A stretch of 64,000 bases of DNA from positions 2,418,001 through 2,482,000 of the forward strand of contig NC_022247.1 in the NCBI RefSeq assembly GCF_000463015.1, read 5' to 3'. A program made the position numbers and the translations under genes. The stretch comes from Variovorax paradoxus B4. Lineage in GTDB: Bacteria > Pseudomonadota > Gammaproteobacteria > Burkholderiales > Burkholderiaceae_C. Numbering within the stretch: the first letter of the stretch is position 1; each line of letters starts with the position of its first letter. The notes beneath the pieces were generated by a model, which saw only the letters and a list, made by a program, of their open reading frames with translations, searched no databases and was not told the origin of the DNA. Shown in pieces: positions 41,108-51,400 of the stretch.

Positions 41108-41319
41108 TCAACAGGCATGGATCTTCTGCCAGTAGACCAGGATCACCGCGAAGATCGTGCCGGTCTGGATCGCGATGTCGAAGACCTTGGCCTTGTCGTC
41201 GTCGAAGTCGAGCAGCGAGCCCGCCAGAATCAGGTGGCCGGTCGACGAGATCGGCGAACTCGGTCAGGCCCTCGACGATACCCATGACGGCGGCCTTTCG
41301 CCAGCAAAACAATATCCAC
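41108..41319 (-). pseudogene. uppP: uppP (undecaprenyl-diphosphatase) N-terminal remnant
   Basis: From a GTG at 41319 with AGGAG upstream, the pieces [33 protein letters not shown] and [20 protein letters not shown] are the conserved N-terminus of UppP/BacA, but in three frames: one extra base after the AAA codon (near 41297) and two bases missing before PISSTGH (near 41256). The match ends after QKI, and a stop follows at 41108. Only about 65 of some 275 residues remain. UppP recycles the lipid carrier of cell-wall synthesis, so an intact copy must exist elsewhere. Confidence 0.85.
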
Positions 41320-41516
41320 GCGGGCTCCTGAAAAAAGGCCCCGATTGTCGCGAGCGCGCCGTTCAGGCGGCGCTCGGCACGATCTGCGTGCGCAGCACGC
41401 CGTACCGCCGTCATTGCGTGAACTATTTCACAAGTCATACGGCCATTGGATCGGTTGTGAGGCACCGGGGAGCCGCGTAAGCTCGCGCCGCATTGACCAC
41501 CCCGGAAGAAAAGAAG

Positions 41517-41717
41517 ATGTACACGCTCATCCGAAACGCCGGCGTCAAGTGCGCACTGGTGGACGAGGCCGTCCCTCTTCTGCTGTCTTTCGGCGTCGCC
41601 GAGGTCTTCTACAAATTCCACAGTTTCATGCTGGAAACGGGGGCCTTCCTGTTGACCTGGCTCGTCGTGAGCTGGCTCGGCAGCGCGATCCGGTCGCGCT
41701 GGCAGCGCCACGGCTGA
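41517..41717 (+). CDS. Small hypothetical membrane protein
   Basis: A 66-aa protein starting MYTLIRNAGVKCALVDEA, with one clear hydrophobic segment (ETGAFLLTWLVVSWLGSAI) and a basic end (RSRWQRHG). A purine-rich GGAAGAAAAGAAG lies upstream. A TTG 24 nt upstream is an alternative start. It lies in the gap between the uppP remnant and the giant operon, 59 bp before the latter, and its function is unknown. It may be a leftover of the former neighbourhood of uppP or the first gene of the operon. Confidence 0.5.
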   Translation: MYTLIRNAGVKCALVDEAVPLLLSFGVAEVFYKFHSFMLETGAFLLTWLVVSWLGSAIRSRWQRHG

Positions 41718-41776
41718 GCCGCTACCGCCGCGAGCGGTGAACTCTCGCGAACCACTTGCCTGAAGGGTCCCGAACC

Positions 41777-42412
41777 ATGACGGATGGAGTCGCGCCAGAG
41801 TATTCACGCTTCGTCGCGGCCGAGCGCCGCGCCCAACGGCTACCGGCGGCGGCGACCCGGCCGATGGCCGAGGGCGAGGTCTTCAAGCCGGTGTCGCTCG
41901 AAGCCAAGCAGGCCACCGAGTTCTTCCGCATCGCCGCGCGGCGCGCGAGCGGCCTCTACCGCCCGAGCCGGCGCAACGAGGTGGTCTGGGTCGAGGGCGA
42001 GAACGAACTCGCCGTGAGCCTGACCGGGCTGCAGGTGCAACTGGCCGACGGCCTGATCCGCGTCACGCTGCCGGTGCGCTGCGACCAGACCGGCAGCGCC
42101 GTGGTCGAAGTGGTGTTCGCGGTCGGCACCGACCCGCAGCCCGCCGGCCTCTATGCGGCGACCTACCGCCGCCCGAACGGCCCGGCGCTGATCGTCGACA
42201 CCTGGGGCGAGGCGCTGGTGGCCTTTGCCTGGCAGGGCGTGCTGGGCATGGTCAGCGGTATCGCCGGCGCGCTCGGCAAGGATGCGCGCGGCAACGTGCT
42301 GGTGCCGGTGGAGCTGACCGCCTCGAAGCGCGGCCTGCAGATCGTGCCGATGGCGCGGCACCGCTTTGCCGGCTCGAGCGGGCTCAGGGCCGTCAAGGGA
42401 GCCACACCATGA
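41777..42412 (+). CDS. Hypothetical protein, first gene of the giant operon
   Basis: A 211-aa protein I do not recognise. It has no signal peptide or membrane helix. Mixed alpha/beta composition with an N-terminal Arg/Ala-rich region (RFVAAERRAQRLPAAATRP), a beta-rich centre (ELAVSLTGLQVQLADGLIRV) and a Gly-rich helix-like stretch (AWQGVLGMVSGIAGALG). It ends 58 bp before the 3308-codon gene on the same strand, with a hairpin between. The codon bias is like that of the following giant genes. A TTG 21 nt upstream is another possible start. Confidence 0.7.
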   Translation: MTDGVAPEYSRFVAAERRAQRLPAAATRPMAEGEVFKPVSLEAKQATEFFRIAARRASGLYRPSRRNEVVWVEGENELAVSLTGLQVQLADGLIRVTLPVRCDQTGSAVVEVVFAVGTDPQPAGLYAATYRRPNGPALIVDTWGEALVAFAWQGVLGMVSGIAGALGKDARGNVLVPVELTASKRGLQIVPMARHRFAGSSGLRAVKGATP

Positions 42413-42439
42413 GCCCCGCCAGGCCGCCCGAAGGGGCTC
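42411..42439 (+). repeat. Hairpin between the first gene and the giant gene
   Basis: GAGCCCC-(15 nt)-GGGGCTC, starting at the stop codon of the 211-aa gene, 31 nt before the giant gene start; GCACCGCAGTGCG follows as a second small palindrome. No T-run. It may tune downstream expression or be a dispersed intergenic repeat. Confidence 0.5.
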
Positions 42440-42470
42440 GCACCGCAGTGCGAAGCATGGAGGTTTCCCA

Positions 42471-45400
42471 ATGAGTTTCGCCACTGACGACCTGGGCGTG
42501 CTCGGCAACCTGGCCGAAGCACTGGGCATCTTCGAGGACGGTGAGCCGAACCCGGCATGGTTCGGCCAGCCGGAGGCCTCGCTCAAGAAGATGCTCTCCA
42601 ACCCCGACCAGCGCCAGGCGCTGATCGCCTTCGTCGACGAGGCCATGGGCGGCGCCGACCGCAGCACCGATCCGCGCGGCGTGGTGTGGCTGCCCATCGT
42701 GCACATCGACGACCCCGACCTCACGGTGTCGGTCACGGTCGACGAGCAGGCGGCCGACAACACCCTGCACATCGGCGTCGCCTTGTCGGTCCGCACCAGC
42801 GGCGCGGTGGAGTCCAACAGCTCGCTGGCCGTGCCCCTGTTCCGGGCGAAGAAGGATGGTGGCCCTTCGGTCTCCAACCCGCTGCTGCTGGGTTCCAACG
42901 GCGGGCGCATCCGCCTGGCGACCGAGATCGTCATCGACGGCGGGCCGCCGGTGCCGGGCCAGGCGCGGCTGGGCGCCATCGGCATCGAGGTCGACCTGCC
43001 CACGCGCCCCGGCGACCCGAAGGACCCGGTGTTCGGCCTCAGCCTCACCGGCTTTCAGCTGCCGGGCGCGACCAGTCCGCGCGACATCCGCGTGGCGGCC
43101 GACGGCGTGGACGAACTGGACGATGCACTGCTCGACCTGGTGCTCGCGCTCGTCAAGTCGCAGGCCGATTCGCAGCCCGCCAACTCGGTGATCGCAGCCA
43201 TCGGCGGCCTCTTGGGCCTGAAGAGCGGCGACGCGATTCCCGACTTCCCGATCACCCTGCTGCCCACGCAAGGCGTGCAGGCCATCACCCAATGGCTGCA
43301 CGGCCTGATCACCAACGCCGCCAGCCGCAACCAGTGGCTGGGCTACCTGGCGCGCCTGTTCGGCGTGGCGCCGCCCGCGCCGGGCCAGCCGGTGAGCTTC
43401 GCCCTGGGCGGCGGCGCGGCGCTCCAGGTCAACCTGCGCGTGGACACCGGCCCCACCGGCAACGCGCGGCTCACGCCCACGCTGGGCCTCGTGTTGGGCG
43501 ATGCGAGCAAGCGCGTCGAGGCACGCGCCGACCTGTTCGACGTCGATCTGGTCACCGGCGCCGCGCGCGCGCTGCCGCAGTTCGGCGTGTGGGCCGCCGC
43601 CGGCAACGCGGGTGCGCGCGTGCTCGACCTGGCCGGTCCGCCGGTCGCGCGCGCCGACACGCTGCGCGTCGGCTTCGCGCTGGATGCGCAGCGGCGCCTG
43701 ACCTTCGTGCTGGCCGCCGACGGCGTGGTGCTCGGCTCGCACAGCTATCCGACGCTGGACCTCACCTCGCCCGACGCAGTGATGGACGCGGTGGGCAACA
43801 CGGTGAGCGACGTGGCCGCGCAACTGCTGGGCAACCTCGGCGGCGCGCTGCCGGCGGTGCGGCTGCTGATCGGCCTAGATGCGCCCGCCGGCGTGACGGC
43901 CATCACGCTGCCCGCGCTGATGACCAACCCGGTCGAGGCCATCGGCGGCTACTGGCAGCAGCTGTTCGCCGCCGCGGGTTCGGCCGCCACGCAGGTGCTG
44001 GCCGAGCTGCGCAACCTCATCGCCGATGCGGGCTCGGCTGCCTCGGCCATCCTGGGATCGGGCAGCGCGCTCGACCCTTGGCGCGTGCCACTCATCGGAC
44101 CCCTGGCGCTGGAGTTCAGCGCCGACGGGCCGGTCGTCTCCATCGGCCTGGCCGTGGGCACCAGCGTCGACCAACTGGGCCAGCGCTGCACCGTCATCGA
44201 AACGCGCATCGCCGCCACGCTCGCCACGCTGAACCTGCAAACGAAGACCGCGAGCCTGCTGCCCGGCGTGGAAGGCGTCCTCTCGGCGCGCGAGCGCGGC
44301 GTCAGCCCGCCGCGCGTCACGCTGCCGCTGGGCGACGGCACCGCGCTCACCGCACGTGGCGTGGGCCTGCGCCTGGGCTGGACGCCGGCTGGCGGCATGT
44401 CGGCCAGCGTGGCCGCGCCCGATCTGCAACTGGCGCTGGGCGACCTCGGCGTGCCCATCGCCATGCCGGTCATCGGCGCGGACGGCAACGTCACGCTGCC
44501 GCCTGTCGCGTGGGACGGCGTGGAGGCCCTGGTCGGCTACCTGGGCCGGCTGCTGGGCGGCGTGTTCGGCGACACGGTCAAGGCGCTGGGCTGGAGCACC
44601 GACGCGCCCAGCACCGCCGGCGTGGCCGACGCCGATGCGCGGCTGCGCCTGGCCGAGCTGGTGGCCGACCCGGCGCAGGCGCTGGCGGCCTGGCTGCCGC
44701 AGCTGGCGCTCAGCGAAGCCGGCCCCGAGGTGCTGTCGCTGCTGTGCGACCTGTTTGTCGGCAGCGGCGCCAATCAGGGCATCGTCGTCGGCACCGGCCA
44801 TCCGGACGACCCGTACCGCCTGGCGATCGGCGACGGCCTGCCGAACATTGCCGTGTGGCTGCCGCCGGCGGGCCTGGCGCCGCGCATCGTGGCCGCGCCC
44901 GAGTCCATCCGCCGCTGGCGGCCGGGTGGCGAGGGTCTGCCGCCCGAGGCACTGGCGGCCGGCCTGGAAGCCGAAGCGCGCGTGGCCACCGACGTGCGCG
45001 AACTGGTCCAGGACCGCGACGTGGCCGGTGGCCTCACCGCGCTGGCGCTGCGCTGGCTGGGTGGCGACGGGCGCATCGCGCCGCCGGCCGCCGCACCCGC
45101 GGGCGTGAACGTCGACCACGCCGGCTTCGCGGCCGGCCAACTGCTGGATCAGCTCGACCTGCAGGACCTGACCGGCCGCGTGCCGACCACCACCGTGTAC
45201 ATCGCGCTCGGCGCCAACGCGTGGCCGCTGGCGCCGGCCGGCCGCCGCGTGAACCTCGGCACGCCGCACCTGGACGCATCCATGTTCGCCGCGCCCGTCG
45301 CGGCCACCGGCGACTGGTTCGTCGTGCTCGGCAGTCGCGCCGACTGCCGCGCCGCCGCGAGCAGCACCGACGGCACGCCCGAGCAGGCCGCGCGCCTGGC

Positions 45401-48400
45401 CCGCGTGCTGGATGCGCTGGCCGGTGTCAGCAACGACATCGCCGTGGTGGCGCTGGCCGGCGCCGGGCATGCGGCGCGGCTCGCGGCCCAGGCGCAGCCA
45501 AAGGTGACCGACCTGGTCACGCTGGGCACGCCGCTGTCGCCCATCGCGCTCACCGCCATCTCCACCCAGCCGACGGCGGATGCGCTGCGCCTGTTGAACC
45601 GCCTGCTGCCGTCGCCGCCGACAGGGCCGGACGACGAACCCGAAGACGCTGATCTGTCGCTGGGCCGCGCGCTCGTCGATTCGATGATGGAACTGTCGGA
45701 CCGCATCGACCCCGGCGACGACCTGCGCGTGCCCAACGACCTGCCGCCCGCGCCTCGCGCCGGGCTGGCCGTCAACGCCGTGTTCGGCGTGGTGACCCAA
45801 AGCCAGGTGGCGCGCGCCATCACCGCCATCGTGGCCGCCGGCCTGGCCGAGCGCGCCCGCATCCGCGCCCAGACCGCGCTGCCCCGGCCCACCGGCGTGC
45901 AGGCCGGCCTGCGCCTGCTGGTGGCGCCCACCTCCACCGGCAGCCTGTCGATCAGCGGCAGCGCGCTGCTGCGCCTGTTCAAGTTCGACTTGGCGGGCGG
46001 CATCGACACCGGCCGCCACCTGCGCGTGCAGCTGCGCGTGGGCGACCGCACCGGCTGGCTGTGCGCCAACCCCGGCCTGGAATTGCGCGCCGTCAGCGCC
46101 GACATCGAGCTGCCGCTGGACGGCGCCGCCACCGGCACCGCCACCGTCACGCTGCACGATGCGCGCGTGTTCGGCCAGTCGTGGGAACGGCTGGTGCTGG
46201 GCACCGGCGAAGGCGCGGTGCCGCTGCTGCCCGAGGCGCGCGTGCTGCTGGCCGCGGCCGTGCAGCGCATCAGTGTCGATGCGGGCGACATCAGCTCCAG
46301 CGCCTCGCTCGCGCTCGATGCATTGCTGGGGGCGCTGGGCCTGGGCGACCCGGCTGGCGGCCTGGCGGGCGATGCGCTCGACCAGCTGCTGCACGACCCC
46401 GGCGGCCTGCTGCGCCAGCGCATGGCGGCGGCCGGCGCTGACATATCGGACGCCGTTTCGGTGCTGCTCGGCCCGCTGTCGGCCAGCGTGGACCTGCTGT
46501 CCCGCACGGTGCACGTGAGCGGCGGCAGCGACGGCAGCGGCCGCTTCGGCTGGCATGCGGACGTGATCGCCTCGCCGGCCGGCCTGGGCGGCGAACTGCG
46601 CTTCGGCATGGACGCGCCGGTGTCCACCGGCAAGCTGCAGCTGGTGCTGGCGCTCGATCCGCTGCACATCCTCCTGCGCTGGCACCAGGCCGGCGGCAAC
46701 GTCGACGACATCTCGCTGTGGCCCAACCCCGAGCCGCAGGCCATCGCCCGCGCGCTGGCGCGCAGCGCCCCGAGCCTGGGAGGCCATGCGGCGCTGGAGA
46801 TGATGCGGCGCGCCGACGCCAGCGTGAAGCCCGTCATCGACGCGGCGCTCGATGCCTTCGGCCTGCTCACCGGCGCGGCGGGGGACGCACAGCGCCGCAT
46901 CCGCCCGCTGGCCGGGCTGCTGGCCGACCCGGCCGGCTACCTGCGCAGTGCGGCCTCGGTGGGCGCCAACCCGGCGCGCATCCAGTCGCTGTTCGATGCC
47001 CTGCGGCCGCTGCTGGGGGTGGGCGGCGCGAACGGCTCGCCGCTGGCCATCGGCAGCGGCATCAGCTTCAGCGTGGCACCGGCCGGTGCCGGCGCGAGGC
47101 TGGCACTGGACGTGGACGCGAGCGCCTGGACCGCACCCGGCGGCGGGGCCGGGCGCCTTGCGGCGGGCGCGGGCGCCAGCCTCACCATCCACCCCGGCGG
47201 CGCACCCGCGCTGGGGATGGAAATGTTCCTGGGCCTGACCGGTGCGTCGTCTTCCGGCAAGCAAGCGGTACATGCGCGGCTGGGTGCGGGCGGCATCGAG
47301 GTGTTCCTGCGTCCGGCCAGCGGTGCCGACATCTCCATCGTGCCTTTCGCGGGCCTGGGTTCACTGGCGGCCGCGGTCGAAGCGGCGCTGCCCTTCCTGT
47401 TCGACAAGCTGGCCGAATCGCCCGCGCCGGTCGGGCCGCTGGTCGCCAAGGTGGGCGATGCGCTGGCCATGCGCAGCGGCGCGCCCGCGAAGTTCGACGG
47501 CGCGCTGCTGCATGACTGGGGCGTGCACCCGGCCGAGAAGCTGGTCGGCGCGCTGCCTTCCATCGGCGCGACCTTGATCACCGAACTGGCACCGCTGCTC
47601 GACAGCTTCCTGCCGGCGGCCGTCAGCGCCAGTTCCGCGCCCGGCCTGCTCATGGTGGCCATCGGCGGCTTCGAGCTGGAACTCGACCTGACGCAAGGCG
47701 TGGTCGCGCTCGAGGGCCACGACATCGCCGTGCCGGGCATCGACCGCATGAGCTTCCGGCTCGCGCTGTCGGACACCGGCATCGACGAGGTCAGCGTCAC
47801 CGCCGGCCCCGCCACGATCGATGCCGGCGGCGTGGAACTGCGCCCCTTCGTCACCGTGGCGGCCGGCAGCGCGCCGCTGCTCGACCGGCGCGTGGTCATC
47901 GGCATGGCGGTGGACGACACGCACCGCTTCGCGCTGCAGTGGCTGCTGGACACGCACCAGGTGAGCCTGGTGGCCATCGACGGCGCCAACGTGGCCGGCC
48001 CCGGCGACGACGACCCGGGCAAGGTCGCGCTGCGTGTGGTGGAAGCCGTGTGCGACCTGGTCGCCAGCGTGGCGATGGCGCAGCCCGCGGTCACGCAGCT
48101 GCTGAACACCGCCGTCGGCGCGACCACGGTGCGCAACATGATGCGCGGCGTGGTGCTGCGCGACCAGGCCAACCCGACGCAGCTGATCGACGGGATGTTC
48201 GACCCGGCCACCTTGCTGCTGCGCGTGCAGAAGCTGTTCGGCAACATCGCCGCGGCCGGCATCTCGATCGACCTGGGCGACTTCATCCTCTCGTTCACCA
48301 AGGACAGCAACAACATCATCGGACTGCAACTGGGCATCGACGGGCGCTTCCCGCTGCTCACGGGCGACGTGATGCTCTGGCTGGAGAACGACGATTCATG

Positions 48401-51400
48401 GATCGAGGGCAACCCGCCGGGCGACGGCGGCATCTTCGTCGGCTTTTTGCCCACCACCGGCCAGATCCGCTTCACGCCCAGCCTGGCGGTGAACGGCGTG
48501 GGCCTGCGCGTGGGCAAGAGCTCGGGGCCGCTGCTGGACTTGGGGCTCACGCTGGAGACGATCGCGCTGCATGTGTTCGCGCGCATCGCCTTTGGCGCTT
48601 CGCCGGCCGAGCAATTGAGCGGCGGCGTGCAGCTGCAGTTCTCCAACCTGGCGGTGTCGGCGGGCGGCGCGCAGGGCGACAACGGCATCGCGCAGGGCGT
48701 GATGAAGGACACCGGCCCGACGCCGCCAAAGCCGGCCTTCTCGCCGGCGCTGGCCATCCAGAAACACGGCAGCCAGCCGGTGCATGTCGGCTTGCGTGCC
48801 GGCGATGGCGACGGCCCCTGGTGGATCGCCATCCAGAAGGGCTTCGGCCCGCTGTACCTGGAGCAGGTGGGCTTTGGCGCGACCATGCCCGGCGGCAAGG
48901 TGAGCAGCGTCTCGCTGCTGATGGACGGCTCGGTCTCGATGTTCGGCCTGAGCTGCGCGGTGGACGACCTGCAGATCACCTACCTGGCCAGCCGCGGCGA
49001 CTTCTTCAACCCGGTCAACTGGCACGTCGACCTGGCGGGCCTGGCGGTGTCGGCCAACATGGCCGGCCTCACGATCGCGGGTGGCCTGCTCAAGCAGCAG
49101 ACGCCCGCCGGCATCGAGTACCTGGGCATGCTGCTCGGGCGCTTCGCGGTGTACGGCATCACGCTGTATGGCGGCTATGGCGAAGGCAAGGTGGCGGGCA
49201 GCGAAGAGAAGTTCACCGCCTTCTTCGCGGTGGGCGCGGTCAACGGCCCCATCGGCGGGCCGCCGGCCTTCTTCCTCACCGGCATCGGCGGCGGCTTTGG
49301 CATCAACCGCGAGCTGATCGTGCCGACGGATCTTTCGAGGTTCGGCGACTACCCGCTGATCCAGGCGCTGGACATCGCCGCGCAGCCGCAGAACCCGATG
49401 GACCAGCTGCGCAAGCTGGGCGCCTACTTCCCGATGCAGAAGGGCAGCTTCTGGTTCGCGGCCGGCCTCTCGTTCAACAGCTTCGCGCTGGTCGACGGCA
49501 TTGCCGTGGTGGCGGTGGAAGTGGGCGATGGGCTGGACATCAACCTGCTCGGCCTGGCGCGCATGGCGCTGCCCAGGCCTCAGGTGGCGCTGGTGTCGAT
49601 CGAGCTGGCGCTGCTGGTGCGCTTCTCCAGCAGCGAGGGCGTGCTGTGGGTGCAGGGCCAGCTCACCGACAACTCCTGGCTGCTGTACCAGGACGTCAAG
49701 CTTACCGGCGGCTTTGCCTACGTGATCTGGTTCAAGGGCGAGAAGAAGGGCGAGTTCGTCCTCACGCTGGGCGGCTACCACCCCGACTTCCACCGCGACG
49801 GCTACCCGGTGGTGCCGCGCCTGGGCCTGCGCTGGAGCGTGTCCGACAACATCGTCATCAAGGCAGAGAGCTACTTCGCGCTGACCTCCGAGGCGCTGAT
49901 GGCCGGCGGTGCCTTCGAGGCCTCTGCACATTTCGGGCCGGCCTGGGCCGAGGTGAAGTTCGGCTGCAACGGCATCGTCTTCTTCGACCCCTTCCATTAC
50001 CACGTCGATGCCTATGCGCGCATCGCGGCGGGCGTGACCATCGACACCTGGATCTTCGGCGAGGTCACCATCTCGATCAGCCTGGGCGCCAGCATCGACG
50101 TGGCGGGGCCGGACTTTCACGGCACCGCCACGTTCGAGATCGGGCCGATCGAGCTCACGGTGTCCTTCGGCGAATCCGACAAGGCACAGAAGCAGCCGCT
50201 GCCGGGCCCGGCCTTCATCACCAAGTACCTGGAGGCGGCCGACAACGGCGCCGCGCGGCCGCATGCGCTCATCACCGGCCTGGGCGCGCTGCCGGCCAAG
50301 GGCGAGCAGTCCACGCCCGACGGCTCGTCCGCGCGGCCCTTCGTGGTGGTGGCCGAGTTCACGCTCACCTTCACCAGCACGGTGCCGGCCACCAGCGTGA
50401 CGCGGGTGCAGCCGCCGGCCGGCATGACGTCCACCTCGCAGCACGCGGCCAGCCGCGCCATTGGCGTGGCGCCCATGGACAAGGCCAACCTGCAGCCGGG
50501 CATCCAGCTCACCTGGAAGCGCAACGGCACACAGACCTTCCCGTTCACGGCCACGGCGCGGCCCTTCGGCAGCTTCCCGGTCGGCGTGTGGGGGCCGGCG
50601 CAGGACGCGAACAACCGCAAGGTGCCCAAGGCCGAGATGATCGAGGCGCTCAACGAGCTCGACCTGGTCTCGGTGGGCAAGGAATCGGTGCCCGGGCCGG
50701 AGATTCCGTACTACCAGGTGGTGCCCGGCGTGCGCAAGCCGCTGCCCTTCTCGCGCCGCACGGTGGACGTGAACCTGATCAAGTCGCAGGCGCAGGCGGT
50801 GGCCGGGCTCGTCACCGCGCCGGCCACGGTGTCGGCGGCCTTCCAGCAGGCCGGCAAGTACCTCACGGCCACGCCCACTGCCAAGGCATCGCTGCGCGGC
50901 GAGCGCCAGTCGCCGCCGCGGATGGGCACGCTGGCCGAGGGGCTGCAGGGCGATCCGGGCACGGTCATTCCGGTGGTGGCGCCGGGCCGCGAAGGCAAGG
51001 TGTACGACCACTTCGTCGATGCACCGGTCGCGGTCGGCTTCCTGCCCGGCGCCACGGTGGACCTGCGCGTGGTCGCGCCCACGCGCACCACGGTCAAGGG
51101 CTCGGCCAAGGGCTGGCGCAAGACGCCGCCCACGCTGGCTTCGGTGGAAGCCGAGCGCAGCAAGTCGATCGCGGCGCGCCTCGTGCTGGCCGAGCCGCAG
51201 GCGGCCCGCGCGGCCACGGGGCGGCAGCAGACCGTGATCGGCATGGTCGAAGTGCCGCTCACCGCGGTGGGCCATGCGGCGCCCGCGATGGTGTCGCGCA
51301 CCGGCGCGGAAGCGTCGATGCTGGGCGGCTTCAGCAGCGCGCTGGTCGCGGGCCAGACGGCGCCCCCGGTGCCCAAGTCGGCGCGCGCTGCCAAGGCGGC

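Noticed and set aside
40684..41331. 215-codon frame after tRNA-Val as an intact gene
   Set aside because: It crosses the junction with the antisense uppP remnant and its N-terminal part is non-coding in character; only the middle part looks coding.
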